This document shows, one piece after another, positions 35,775 through 44,212 of a stretch of DNA of 64,000 bases. The position numbers were made by a program, and so were the translations under genes. Within the stretch, counting starts at the first letter, position 1; each line of letters starts with the position of its first letter. Source of the DNA: Anaeromyxobacter terrae (GTDB lineage Bacteria; Myxococcota; Myxococcia; Myxococcales; Anaeromyxobacteraceae); NCBI RefSeq assembly GCF_022690685.1, contig NZ_JALCYY010000004.1:1-64000 (forward strand), written 5' to 3'. A model generated the notes under the pieces. The model ran no database searches and was not told the DNA's origin. It saw only the letters and a list, made by a program, of their open reading frames with translations.

Positions 35775-36137
35775 CTACGCGCCCCCCACCAGCGCCGCGA
35801 GCTCGCCCTGCACGTCGCTGCCGACGTTCAGCTCCACGAGCCGGCGGAGGTGCGCGATGCTCTCGAGGTCGATCGCGTACCAGCGGACGCCGAGGCGCGT
35901 CCCCTCGCGATGCGCGATGGCGCCGTCCATCCGGATCACCACCTCGCCGCCCTCGAGCCGGAGCGCGAGCGCGCACGGGTCGCCGCGCTCGACCTCGAGC
36001 CCCTCGCCCACCTCGACGAGCGCGCCCTTGAGCCCGATGTCCAGGAGCCGCGCGGGCGCGGTGCCGCGCTCCACGTGCAGCTCGACGCCGGCGTGGAAGG
36101 GGATGCGCGAGAACCGCCGCCGGTCGGGTGCGTCCAT
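35775..36137 (-). CDS. PilZ domain protein
   Basis: A 120-residue stand-alone PilZ domain. RRRFSRIPF carries the arginine motif (RxxxR), and DIGLKGALVEVG corresponds to the (D/N)xSxxG motif with Ser replaced by Gly. Typical PilZ proteins bind cyclic-di-GMP; the altered second motif leaves ligand binding uncertain. The start at 36137 has GGAGG six bases upstream; the longer open frame is not needed. No motility or polysaccharide genes are adjacent. Confidence 0.8.
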   Translation of the reverse strand: MDAPDRRRFSRIPFHAGVELHVERGTAPARLLDIGLKGALVEVGEGLEVERGDPCALALRLEGGEVVIRMDGAIAHREGTRLGVRWYAIDLESIAHLRRLVELNVGSDVQGELAALVGGA

Positions 36138-36204
36138 GCAGGACCTCCGCGCGCGGCCCGCTGGAGGGCCGACGACGTTCGTCCGTCGAACCTCGCCCGA
36201 GGGA

Positions 36205-36498
36205 TCAGCGCGGCGCAACGGGCGGCTCGGGGCGTGCGCGAGCGCGCACCTCCACGTGCGCGCCCGTGACCATCACCGGGCGAAGCCGGGCGCCGGCGAG
36301 CGCCTCGAAGATGGCGCGCGCGACGACCCCCGGATCCTGGAAGAGGTCCGCGACCACCGAGGCGGGGAACACCTCGCAGGCGGCTGCCGCGTCAGGGCGG
36401 CGATGCGGCTGGAAGCCCGAGCGCCCGAGCAGCTCGAAGGCGGCGCGGTACGGAGCGAGATCGGCGCCCGAGAGCGCGAAGCGAATGACCGTCCACAT
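36205..36498 (-). CDS. Conserved-looking small hypothetical protein
   Basis: A 97-residue protein, MWTVIRFALSGADLAPYRAA at its start, with a compact alpha/beta pattern for 75 residues and a Pro/Arg-rich tail. No signal peptide, membrane helix or known motif. A weak AAGG ribosome site precedes the ATG. It follows the same strand as the PilZ gene and lies 67 bases upstream of it, so the two may be co-transcribed. Function unknown. Confidence 0.5.
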   Translation of the reverse strand: MWTVIRFALSGADLAPYRAAFELLGRSGFQPHRRPDAAAACEVFPASVVADLFQDPGVVARAIFEALAGARLRPVMVTGAHVEVRARARPEPPVAPR

Positions 36499-36619
36499 GA
36501 CCCTTGCGGCGAACCTCCGTCACGGCAGCCGAGCCACCAAGTGCCCCAAGGGGAGCCGCCTCCGGGTGCGGCAAGGAGGGCGGCGCCCGCCCGTCCGGGT
36601 TGCGTGAGGCGGCAACTGC

Positions 36620-37291
36620 GTGGTCTGGTGCGTGCCATTGCGAACGCTCGAGGAGCTCGTCCAATTCGTCCGCGAGCGGACCGACCCCGCGCCCGTCCCG
36701 CTCGCGCCGGAGCTCGTCCTCCATCAGGCGAGCGAGCTCACTCCGCTGTGGCACGCGACGGCCGCCGAGCTGGCCGGATGGGACGACTCGCCGTTCTGGG
36801 CCTTTCCGTGGGCGGGAGGCCAGGCGCTCGCACGGTACGTGCTCGATGGCCCGGAGCTCGTCCGCGGGCGCTCGATCGCCGACTTCGCGACCGGCAGCGG
36901 CCTCGTCGCCATCGCCGCGCTCCGCGCCGGCGCGGCGAAGGTCCTCGCGCTCGACCTCGATCCGTTCTGCGAGGCGGCCGTACGCGTGAACGCAGGGCTG
37001 AACGGGGTCGCGCCGGAGTTCCGGGCGGGCGACGCGATCGAGGCGCCGCTCCCCGCGGTCGACGTGCTGCTCGCCGGCGACGTGTTCTACGAGCGGTCGC
37101 TCGCCGCCCGCAGCCTCGCCTGGTTCCACCGGCTCGCCGCGCTCGGCGTGCGCGTCCTCGCCGGCGACGCGGGCCGCACCTACGCGCCGCGCGAAGGCTT
37201 CGTCGTCCGGGCGTCCTACGACGTCCCAACGACGGTGGAGATCGAGGACGGTCCGGTCCGGCAGGCGCGCGTGCTCGAGATCCTGCCCTGA
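36620..37291 (+). CDS. Class I methyltransferase, ETFB lysine methyltransferase-like
   Basis: A 223-residue SAM-dependent methyltransferase. LWHATAAELAGW and PFWAFPWAGGQALARYVLD precede motif I (SIADFATGSGLVAIAA), followed by an acidic motif II (LALDLDPFC) and VDVLLAGDVFYERSLA. This arrangement matches the bacterial homologues of METTL20/ETFBKMT, which methylate lysines of the electron-transfer flavoprotein beta subunit, and is also close to PrmA-type enzymes. No etf genes are nearby, so the substrate is inferred. The start is a GTG; the next in-frame GTG at 36632 is also possible. Confidence 0.75.
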   Translation: MVWCVPLRTLEELVQFVRERTDPAPVPLAPELVLHQASELTPLWHATAAELAGWDDSPFWAFPWAGGQALARYVLDGPELVRGRSIADFATGSGLVAIAALRAGAAKVLALDLDPFCEAAVRVNAGLNGVAPEFRAGDAIEAPLPAVDVLLAGDVFYERSLAARSLAWFHRLAALGVRVLAGDAGRTYAPREGFVVRASYDVPTTVEIEDGPVRQARVLEILP

Positions 37292-37371
37292 CCCTCGGCG
37301 CGTCGGGGCGGGCCCCGCCGGATCCTGCTCGCGAGGCTGCGCCCGGCGGGACGGATGTTAGGCTCGGCGCG

Positions 37372-38241
37372 ATGCTCGACCTGCACTCCTCCCTCGCGCG
37401 TCCAGCGGCCGTCGTCTGCGGCCTCGTGACCCTCGACCGCGTCGCCGGGCGGCTCGTCCCGGGGGGCTCTGCGTGGTACGCGGCGCACACCTTCCGCGGG
37501 CTCGGCGCCGAGGCACGCGTGCTCACCGCCGCCGGCCCCGACTACCCGCAGAGCGCGCTCGCCGGGATGGAGTCCCGCATCGCGGCGGCGGCGCGGACCA
37601 CGCTCTTCGTGAACGTGCACGCGCCCGGCGGCGGCCGCCGGCAGCGGGTCGAGGCCGCCGCCCCGCCGCTCGATCCCGCCGCGCTCCCCGCCGCATGGCG
37701 CGGGGCGGACGTGCTGCACCTCGCGCCCGTCCTCGGCGAGATCTCGCCCCGCGCCTTCGCGGACGCCGCCGGCGCACGCATCGTCGGCCTGGGCGTCCAG
37801 GGACTCGTGCGTGCCGTCGCGCCCGACGGCGCGGTCGTGCAGCCGCGCTGGTCTTTCGCGCCGGCCGAGCTCTCCGGCGTCACCGCCGCGTTCGTGGGAG
37901 AGGACGACCTCGCCGGCCAGGACGACCTCCTCGCGCGCCTCGCCGCGGCCGTGCCCATCGTCGTCTTCACCCGGGGCGCCGCCGGCTGCACCGTCACCGC
38001 GAGGGGCCGCACCTTCCACGTGGGCGTGTTCCCGACGCGCGAGGTCGATCCGACGGGCGCCGGAGACGTGTTCGCGGCCGGCTTCCTCCTCGCGCTCGCG
38101 CGCGGCGCCGACGCGGGCGACGCGGCCCGCCTCGGCGCGGCGGCTGCGTCGATCGTGGTCGAGGGCGTGGGAGGGGAGATGCTGCCGCGGATCGGAGAGG
38201 CGGCGGAGCGCGCGGGCCGGGTGCCCGTGATCGCGGGTTGA
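37372..38241 (+). CDS. PfkB family carbohydrate kinase
   Basis: A 289-residue ribokinase-like protein. It starts directly in the fold (AAVVCGLVTLDR), has the substrate-loop signature PGGSAWYAAHTFRGLG and the ATP/anion-hole signature EVDPTGAGDVFAAGFLLAL, with the catalytic Asp in GAGD. A shortened central region lacks the usual lid strand pattern. Typical substrates are sugars or nucleosides; none can be assigned here. The ATG at 37372 is chosen since the upstream frame is shadow. It converges on trmJ with 30 bases between stops. Confidence 0.82.
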   Translation: MLDLHSSLARPAAVVCGLVTLDRVAGRLVPGGSAWYAAHTFRGLGAEARVLTAAGPDYPQSALAGMESRIAAAARTTLFVNVHAPGGGRRQRVEAAAPPLDPAALPAAWRGADVLHLAPVLGEISPRAFADAAGARIVGLGVQGLVRAVAPDGAVVQPRWSFAPAELSGVTAAFVGEDDLAGQDDLLARLAAAVPIVVFTRGAAGCTVTARGRTFHVGVFPTREVDPTGAGDVFAAGFLLALARGADAGDAARLGAAAASIVVEGVGGEMLPRIGEAAERAGRVPVIAG

Positions 38242-38271
38242 TGGGGTCGAGGTCGCGATCGCGGTCGAGTT

Positions 38272-39000
38272 CTACCCCTCCCTCCCCAGCGTCCGGAGCG
38301 CCGCCGCCCACAGCCTCGCCTCCCGCTGCGTGAGCCGCGCGCGACGCAGCGGCGCGACGAGGTCGCGCACCGCGTGCCGCTCCGGTCCCGCGAGGAAGCC
38401 CCCGGTCCGCAGCGCGGTCCGCAGCGCCTCCTCGAGGTTGCCGAGCTCCTCGTCCGTCGCGCCCGCCGGCGCGGGCGCGGGAGCCCGCTCGTGCGCCTCG
38501 AGCGCCGCCCGCCGGAGCTCGTACGCGTAGAGGAGCACCGCCTGGGCGAGGTTCACGGACGGCTGCGCCTCGTCCGTCGGGATGGCCGACAGGTCGTGGC
38601 AGCGGTGGACCTCGTCGTTCGTGAGCCCGCTGCGCTCGTCGCCGAAGACGATCGCGGTCCGCCCGGCCGGGGCGCGCTCGAGAGCCTCGCGCGCGACCGC
38701 CGCGGGAGCGAGGCGCCGCTTGCCGCGGACCCTCCGCGAGCTCGTGCCGACGACCCAGGCGCAGTCGGCGACCGCCTCGTCGAGCGTCCGGACGAGCCGG
38801 GGCCGGTCGAGGAGGTCCTCCGCGTGCACCGCCACCCTGCGCGCGGTCGCGAAGTCGTGCGTGCCGAGCTCGGCGATCGCCCAGTCGCCGAGGCCGAAGT
38901 TCTTCATCGCGCGGGCGACGGCGCCGAGGTTCTCGGGGTTGCGCGGGCGGAGCAGGACGATCCGCACGGGGGCGGCGACGAGGGGCTTCGCTTCGGCCAT
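38272..39000 (-). CDS. trmJ: tRNA/rRNA methyltransferase of the TrmH/TrmJ type
   Basis: A 242-residue SPOUT methyltransferase. VRIVLLRPRNPENLGAVARA, MKNFGLGD, FGDERSGLTNDE and the closing knot segment PSVNLAQAVLLYAYEL are the three SpoU motifs, and the C-terminal extension (about residues 165-240) matches TrmJ. TrmJ makes 2'-O-methylation at position 32 of certain tRNAs. ATG 39000 gives the length expected of TrmJ (about 245). The reading frame is open upstream, but only as shadow sequence. Confidence 0.85.
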   Translation of the reverse strand: MAEAKPLVAAPVRIVLLRPRNPENLGAVARAMKNFGLGDWAIAELGTHDFATARRVAVHAEDLLDRPRLVRTLDEAVADCAWVVGTSSRRVRGKRRLAPAAVAREALERAPAGRTAIVFGDERSGLTNDEVHRCHDLSAIPTDEAQPSVNLAQAVLLYAYELRRAALEAHERAPAPAPAGATDEELGNLEEALRTALRTGGFLAGPERHAVRDLVAPLRRARLTQREARLWAAALRTLGREG

Positions 39001-39144
39001 GCGACATCGTACGACGCCTCCTCGCCCGCCCGCTCGGCCGGCGCCACGGTGGGCGCGGCGCGCTGCCCGCCTCCACGGGAGCGCCCCGACGGTCCCTCTC
39101 GCGCGACGCGAGCGCGTGAGGTTCGATGGACGCGGAGGTGGGCG

Positions 39145-39570
39145 ATGCGAGTGCGCGAGGTGATGACGCGGAACGCCGTGACCATCGGCGTCGACGAGAC
39201 GCTGGTCGCGGCTGCGCGGAAGATGAAGGAGCTCGGCGTCGGCGCCCTCCCCGTGCTCGAGGACGGCACGCTCTCGGGGATCGTGACCGACCGCGATCTC
39301 GCCGTGCGGGCGACCGCCGCGGGCGCCGATCCCCGGCGCACCCGGGTCCGTGAGGCGATGACGCCGCAGGTCGTCGCCTGCACCGAGGAGGACGAGCTCG
39401 CCGAGGCGGCGCACGCGATGGAGGCGTGCGCGGTGCGGCGGCTCATCGTGCTCGATGGGACCGGGCACCTCGCCGGCATGCTCTCCGTCGAGGACATCGC
39501 GAACGCGAGCACGGCGCTCGCCGCGGAGGTGCTCCGCCACGCGCGCGACCCGGCGCTCCACGCCCCGTGA
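39145..39570 (+). CDS. Two-CBS-domain protein
   Basis: A 141-residue protein made only of a CBS pair: MRVREVMTRNAVTIGVDETL and GALPVLEDGTLSGIVTDRDL (first), VREAMTPQVVACTEEDEL and RLIVLDGTGHLAGMLSVEDI (second). Such proteins bind adenine nucleotides and modulate partners. GGAGGTG lies six bases before the ATG. It is divergent from trmJ, and the next gene begins 88 bases downstream on the same strand. Confidence 0.88.
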   Translation: MRVREVMTRNAVTIGVDETLVAAARKMKELGVGALPVLEDGTLSGIVTDRDLAVRATAAGADPRRTRVREAMTPQVVACTEEDELAEAAHAMEACAVRRLIVLDGTGHLAGMLSVEDIANASTALAAEVLRHARDPALHAP

Positions 39571-39658
39571 GCGGGGAGCGGGCGCTCTGGCTCTCGCGAG
39601 GCCGTGCCGCCGTGAGCTCGCGCGTTCGCGGCGGCTGGGGTCGTGCTAAGTAGCGCGC

Positions 39659-40300
39659 GTGCTCCACGGCGGCTTCCACCTCCCCATCTTCTTCGACGTC
39701 GCCGCCTCGTTCCTGTTCGCGGTCACCGGCGCGATCTCCGCGGTCCGGAAGCGCTACGACCTCGTCGGCATCCTCGTGCTCTCGTTCGCCACGGGGCTCG
39801 GCGGCGCGCTCCTCCGCGACGGACTGTTCCTCCAGCAGGGGCCGGCGGCCGTGCTCACCGACGGGCGCTACCTGCTCGGCGTCCTCGGCGGCGGGCTCAC
39901 CGGCGCGTTCTTCGGCCGGCACGTCCAGCGCGCCCGACTCGCGATCGAGATCGTCGACGCGCTCGCCCTCGGCGTATACGGGGTGGTGGGCGCGCAGAAG
40001 TCGCTCGCCGCAGGCCTCCCCCTCGTGTCGGTGGCGCTGGTCGGCTGCGTGAACGCGGTGGGCGGCGGCATGCTGCGCGACGTCCTGGTGCGCGAGGAGC
40101 CCCTCATCTTCAAGCCGGGCGAGTTCTACGCGCTCGCCGCCCTCGCCGGCGTGCTCGCCTTCATCGCGCTCGCGGCGGGGCTGCACCTGCCCGAGGAGAC
40201 CGCGGCGATCGGGGGGATAGGTCTCGCGTTCATGGTACGTCTCCTCTCGATCCGGCTCGGCTGGCGAACCGGCGCGTTCGAACCCGACCACGGCCCCTGA
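39659..40300 (+). CDS. TRIC-type (UPF0126) cation channel membrane protein
   Basis: A 213-residue protein with seven hydrophobic helices in two homologous halves. Each half carries the family motif: GLGGALLRDGLF and AVGGGMLRDVLV. YDLVGILVLSFAT and VGAQKSL are also typical. Prokaryotic TRIC homologues form trimeric cation channels; in many bacteria the function is only predicted. The start is GTG at 39659; no strong ribosome site is visible. Confidence 0.85.
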   Translation: MLHGGFHLPIFFDVAASFLFAVTGAISAVRKRYDLVGILVLSFATGLGGALLRDGLFLQQGPAAVLTDGRYLLGVLGGGLTGAFFGRHVQRARLAIEIVDALALGVYGVVGAQKSLAAGLPLVSVALVGCVNAVGGGMLRDVLVREEPLIFKPGEFYALAALAGVLAFIALAAGLHLPEETAAIGGIGLAFMVRLLSIRLGWRTGAFEPDHGP

Positions 40301-40418
40301 CGCACGCTCGCCCGGTTGCTCTTCGTCAAGGCAGCCGAGCGACCCGTTTGCGTAGAGTCCCGCGGCTTTCGCACCCATCGAGGGTGTCAACCCGCGGTAA
40401 GCATCAGGAGCTCTTCAC

Positions 40419-40997
40419 ATGAACGGCGTTCGAATCCTCGTCCTCTCCCTCGCGGCCGCGCTGCCTCTCTCCGCGTTCGCCTTCGGCGGGCACGACGGCG
40501 TCGGCTGCAACGGCTGCCACGGCATCCACACGGCGAAGGGCGACGTCATCTTCGCCGTGGCCCCGAACAAGGTCGCGCAGAACCCGCGCACGAAGGCCGC
40601 GTACACCGGCTCGACGGCGCTCTGCCTCGGCTGCCACGAGGAGACCTCGAAGGGCGGCCAGGGCTACGCCCCCGTCTCCGGCCACATGAGCCACCCGTAC
40701 GGCCTCACCTCGGTGAACCCGAAGGTCGCGAACGTCCCCGCCGACCTCCTCCGCGGCGGCCGGTTCGAGTGCGTCGGCTGCCATGACCCGCACCCGTCGA
40801 ACGCGAACTACAAGTACCTGCGCGTCGACACGGCGAAGGGGCAGAGCATGGACGCGTTCTGCGCCGTCTGCCACTCCGCCAAGGCCGATGGGAAGGTCGT
40901 CGCGAAGAAGGCGGCGATCTTCAGCTCGATGGATCAGCGCAACGGCGCCGCTGCGCCCGCGGCCGCTGCGCCCGCGGCCGCGCCCGCGAAGAAGTAG
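40419..40997 (+). CDS. Periplasmic tetrahaem cytochrome c
   Basis: A 192-residue protein with a signal peptide (MNGVRILVLSLAAALPLSAF) and four CxxCH haem-binding motifs: CNGCH, CLGCH, CVGCH and CAVCH. Additional histidines (GHMSHPYG, DPHPSN) may serve as distal ligands. The C-terminus is a low-complexity Ala/Pro/Lys tail. It is likely a periplasmic electron carrier of the doubled-CXXCH type, as used in metal-reducing and anaerobic respiration. AGGAG lies eight bases before the ATG, and a GCACCC/GGGTGT hairpin lies in the leader. No partner oxidoreductase is adjacent. Confidence 0.92.
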   Translation: MNGVRILVLSLAAALPLSAFAFGGHDGVGCNGCHGIHTAKGDVIFAVAPNKVAQNPRTKAAYTGSTALCLGCHEETSKGGQGYAPVSGHMSHPYGLTSVNPKVANVPADLLRGGRFECVGCHDPHPSNANYKYLRVDTAKGQSMDAFCAVCHSAKADGKVVAKKAAIFSSMDQRNGAAAPAAAAPAAAPAKK

Positions 40998-41020
40998 CCG
41001 TCCGCTCTTCGTGAGCCGTC

Positions 41021-41055
41021 CGAGGCCCTCCGGCGCGCCGCGCCGGGGGGCCTCG
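41021..41055. terminator. Long near-perfect hairpin between convergent genes
   Basis: CGAGGCCCTCCGGCGCG pairs with its complement on the other side with a single T-G wobble. The stem of about 15-17 bp lies between the cytochrome stop and the GtrA-protein stop. No T tract; probably a bidirectional transcription block. Confidence 0.55.
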
Positions 41056-41084
41056 TCGTCCGCGGGGGCCGTGCCGCGGTCACG

Positions 41085-43166
41085 TCAGGGATACTGCGCG
41101 TGCTGCGTGCCCTCCGGCCTGGGCCGCCAGATCTCGAGCATGCCGCTCGCCGAGCGGGAGACCGGCTCGTAGCGGGACCGGAGCTCGCGCGCCATCCGCG
41201 CGCCGCACGGGCTCGCGAGCGCGTCGGGGGTGAGGCCGTAGAGGAGGACGTAGTCGACCCGCGCGGTCACGGCCGCGCGCAGGTCGATGCACGGTGGCAT
41301 CCCCTCCATCTTCGCGAGCGATCCGGCGAGCATCAGGAACGGGTTGTTGTCGGCGGGAAACCGCAGCGGACAGTGATCGGTGAACGCCTGGCTGTTCTTG
41401 AGATCCACCCCGCCGTTGCTCGCCACGATCCAGCCGGTCGCGTGCAGCAGCGGCTTCACGCGATAGCCGAGGTTCCGGCCGTTCGCGTCGACCGGCCCGT
41501 GGGGCGAGATCGCGATCGGCAGGAGCACGCGGTCCGGGCCGAGCCCCGCCGCCGCCGCCACGTACTCCTCGACGTAGCCGGAGAGGTGGCGCTGCTTGTC
41601 GTAGCGGATCCCCGTCGCCACGACCGCGATGCCGGCGAGCGCGAGGGCGAGTCGCCGCACCGCGATCGCCGGCGCGGCGCCCGTGGCGATCCAGGCGGCC
41701 ACGCTGAGGAGCGTGAGCAGCGCGAAGCGGTCCGAGACGTGCGCGCCCGACGCCACGACCTCCGGCATCACGAAGTACAGGACGGCGAACGCGACCGCCG
41801 CGAGGAGCCAGCCGTCGTGCGGCCGGAACGCGCGCGTGGAGGTGGCACGCACGAGGGCGAGGTGCACGACGCCGATGAACAGGACGAGCGACACCAGGCA
41901 CGCGAGGAGGATCTCGCGGCGATCGATCGAGACGAGCGCGTACGCGGTCGCGAGCTTGGCCGCGAGCTCGTAGACCGGGATGCGCGAGGACGCGCGATCC
42001 GCGTGCGCGACGAGCCACGCGCCGAGCAGGACCGCCCCGGGCAGCATCGCCAGCGCGGCGCCGCCGGCACGCGCCGTGTAAGCGCGGACCACGGCGCGCC
42101 GGCGCCCCGGCTGCCCGCGTGAGCGCGTGAGCGCGAGGGCGAGCCGCCACGCGAGGAGGGTCCAGATCGCGACGAACGCGCCCGCGAACGCGACCGAGTG
42201 GGCGAGGAAGAGGAGCACCGACAGCACCGCGAGCACGAGCCAGCGGCCGATCCCGAGCCGGCCGCGGCTTCGCATCCAGAACCCCACCGTGAGGAGCGCC
42301 AGCGCGAGCCCGTAGCAGAAGTTCCAGAAGCCCATCTGGAAGGGGAAGGCGTGGACGAACGGGAACGCCGCGAAGGCGGCCCACCAGCCGTCGCGCCCCG
42401 GCGGAAGCATCGCCCGGAAGCCCAGCGGGAACAGCACCGTGTAGCCGGTGAGCACGAGCTTCTCGCCCGTGAGCGGGCCGACGACCTGCAGGAGCCCGGC
42501 GAGGAGCGCCTGCGTGAGCCAGTTCGGCTGCGCGCCCCAGTTCGCCACGTACCAGTGCTGCAGGAGCGGCGAGTGGCGGTAGCGCATGAGCGAGAGGACG
42601 TTCTCGACGTGCAGCGGCCCATCCTGCGTCGGGAAGTAGTGCACGAGCCAGATCGGCAGGACGTGGAGGGCGATGATCCCGGCGAAGATGGCGGGCGCGA
42701 TCCAGGCCCCCGGGCGCCGCATCGAGAGCGCCGGCTTCGGCGCGCACGCCCCGGCGGGCCCCCAGGCGAAGCGGAGGCTCCCCAGATAGTTCACCGCGAA
42801 GGCGACGGCGATGCCCGCGCCCTGGGCGAGGTACCGCAGGCCCCCGAGCTCCGCCCGGCCGAGGGTCCGCACGAGCGCCAGCGCGACGAGCACGAAGGTG
42901 ACGAGCTGCACCACGCCGCCCGCGAGGCTCACCGCGTGGTAGCGCCCGATCCGGCCCACGACCCCCGCGCCGAGCGCGCGGCGATCGCGGAAGGTGAACG
43001 CGTCGTTCAGGGCGAAGTTCGTGACGATGCTCGTCTCGATGGCGAGGGCGGAGGCGACGACCTCCTGGACCCCGAGCACCCCGGCGAAGAGGTGCAGCGC
43101 CGCGAGGTTCACGAGGACACCGGAGAGCCCCACCAGGGCGAACCGCGCGAGACGACCACCCTTCAT
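41085..43166 (-). CDS. GtrA-domain protein fused to a polytopic membrane protein
   Basis: A 693-residue membrane protein. Residues about 1-135 are a GtrA domain with four helices (RFALVGLSGVLVNLAALHLF, FALNDAFTFRDRR, FAVNYLGSLRFAW); GtrA proteins are thought to flip or move lipid-linked sugars. The remaining part has about nine helices starting WIAPAIFAGIIALHVLPIWL, an aromatic-rich loop HYFPTQDGPLHVENVLSLMR, and a soluble C-terminus. That layout resembles GT-C glycosyltransferases (PMT/ArnT type), with the acidic TQDGP loop as a possible catalytic site. GGAGGGG precedes the ATG. CCCGT-A-ACGGG (43220-43230) lies in the leader. The glycosyltransferase role is inferred. Confidence 0.7.
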   Translation of the reverse strand: MKGGRLARFALVGLSGVLVNLAALHLFAGVLGVQEVVASALAIETSIVTNFALNDAFTFRDRRALGAGVVGRIGRYHAVSLAGGVVQLVTFVLVALALVRTLGRAELGGLRYLAQGAGIAVAFAVNYLGSLRFAWGPAGACAPKPALSMRRPGAWIAPAIFAGIIALHVLPIWLVHYFPTQDGPLHVENVLSLMRYRHSPLLQHWYVANWGAQPNWLTQALLAGLLQVVGPLTGEKLVLTGYTVLFPLGFRAMLPPGRDGWWAAFAAFPFVHAFPFQMGFWNFCYGLALALLTVGFWMRSRGRLGIGRWLVLAVLSVLLFLAHSVAFAGAFVAIWTLLAWRLALALTRSRGQPGRRRAVVRAYTARAGGAALAMLPGAVLLGAWLVAHADRASSRIPVYELAAKLATAYALVSIDRREILLACLVSLVLFIGVVHLALVRATSTRAFRPHDGWLLAAVAFAVLYFVMPEVVASGAHVSDRFALLTLLSVAAWIATGAAPAIAVRRLALALAGIAVVATGIRYDKQRHLSGYVEEYVAAAAGLGPDRVLLPIAISPHGPVDANGRNLGYRVKPLLHATGWIVASNGGVDLKNSQAFTDHCPLRFPADNNPFLMLAGSLAKMEGMPPCIDLRAAVTARVDYVLLYGLTPDALASPCGARMARELRSRYEPVSRSASGMLEIWRPRPEGTQHAQYP

Positions 43167-43324
43167 CGGGGATTCCCCTCCCGGTGCTCACGCTGGGAGC
43201 GACGCTCCCGAAGGGCATTCCCGTAACGGGTCGTCACGCCCAACGAGGGTTTCTCGGCCGCAGCGCGAGCGTGCGCGCGGCGCGTCCACTCCGGCGGCGA
43301 CCTCCACGACCGCCGTGCGCTCGC

Positions 43325-43678
43325 TCAGGCGTGGCGATCGGGGTCGCAGAGCGACAGCACGAGCGCGAGCACGTCGTCGACGTCGAACGGCGTCGGGCCG
43401 TGACGGTGGTGACCGTCGCCGGCCATCGTGATCACGGGCACGTCGGCGAAGCGCGGATCGGCGCGCATCGCCGTCACGAACGCCTCGCTCCCGAGCCGGG
43501 GCTGACGGAGGCCGAGGAGCACCACCGCCGGCGCGGCGCCGTCCTCGAGCCGGGCGAGCCCGTCCGCGCCGTCGCTCGCGACGACGACCTCCGCGCCGCG
43601 GCCGGCGAGCGCCGCGGAGAGCGACGCGCGCACCGCGGTGTCTTGCTCGATGAGGAGGACTCGCCTGCTCGAAGGCAT
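43325..43678 (-). CDS. Degenerate receiver domain (pseudo-response regulator)
   Basis: A 117-residue stand-alone receiver fold (RRVLLIEQDTAVRASLSAAL, then ADGLARLEDG, VPVITMAGDG). The phosphoacceptor Asp is replaced by Gly56 (VVLLGLRQP where active receivers have LLDLRMP), and the conserved Lys is Thr96 (TPFDV in place of KPFDV). The acidic pocket keeps Glu11 and Asp13. It therefore cannot be phosphorylated in the usual way. Start at ATG 43678. No kinase partner is adjacent. It may act by protein binding. Confidence 0.75.
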   Translation of the reverse strand: MPSSRRVLLIEQDTAVRASLSAALAGRGAEVVVASDGADGLARLEDGAAPAVVLLGLRQPRLGSEAFVTAMRADPRFADVPVITMAGDGHHRHGPTPFDVDDVLALVLSLCDPDRHA

Positions 43679-43785
43679 CGGCGCGAGCCTACCCCGGACG
43701 CGCGCGCGGCCCGGTCGCACGACCGAGGGACGGCTCAGGCGTGCCGGTGCGCAGATGTCGGGCGGAGCGCCACCGCCCGCCGACA

Positions 43786-44121
43786 TCAGTTGAGATAGCC
43801 GCCTTCGCGCGACCGCTCGCCGGAGAGGCCGAGCAGCTCGAGGCCCTGCCGCGTGAGCAGGTACCGGACCGTCCCGGCGCCGCGCTCCGTGTCGAGCTTC
43901 GCCTCGAACGCGGGCCCCGTGATCGCGCCGAGCTGCATCGTCTTCTTCAAATTCACGACTCGCCCGCTCATGAGGTCGCCCGCGACCTGCCCCACGGAGT
44001 CGTCGCGCCTGTAGAGGTCCACCGCGGCCTCGTGCAGCGTCGCGGCGAGCGACGGCGAGAGCGGGATCGACGAGAAGAGGACGGAGATGAGGGTCCAGGA
44101 CTGGGACGCATCCGCAGGCAT
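43786..44121 (-). CDS. Hypothetical protein, possibly leaderless
   Basis: A 111-residue protein (MPADASQSWTLISVLFSSIP at the start, GTVRYLLTRQGLELLGL near the end) without signal peptide or known motif. The C-terminal part looks like a small helix-strand module. No Shine-Dalgarno is present; instead TACAAT lies about 10 bases before the ATG, as expected for a -10 element of a leaderless transcript. It is divergent from rsmE. Function unknown. Confidence 0.5.
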   Translation of the reverse strand: MPADASQSWTLISVLFSSIPLSPSLAATLHEAAVDLYRRDDSVGQVAGDLMSGRVVNLKKTMQLGAITGPAFEAKLDTERGAGTVRYLLTRQGLELLGLSGERSREGGYLN

Positions 44122-44212
44122 CGAGCGGATTGTACCCGGTCGTACGGCCCGGCGCCCGGCGGGGGGGCCAGGTGCGCTGCGGCGGCCTCGGCGCGGTGTA
44201 GTCTCCGCCTCC

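Noticed and set aside
35713-38241. An 842-residue plus-strand frame ending in the PfkB kinase
   Set aside because: Only the last 289 residues are a kinase. The rest overlaps the PilZ, hypothetical and methyltransferase genes in other frames.
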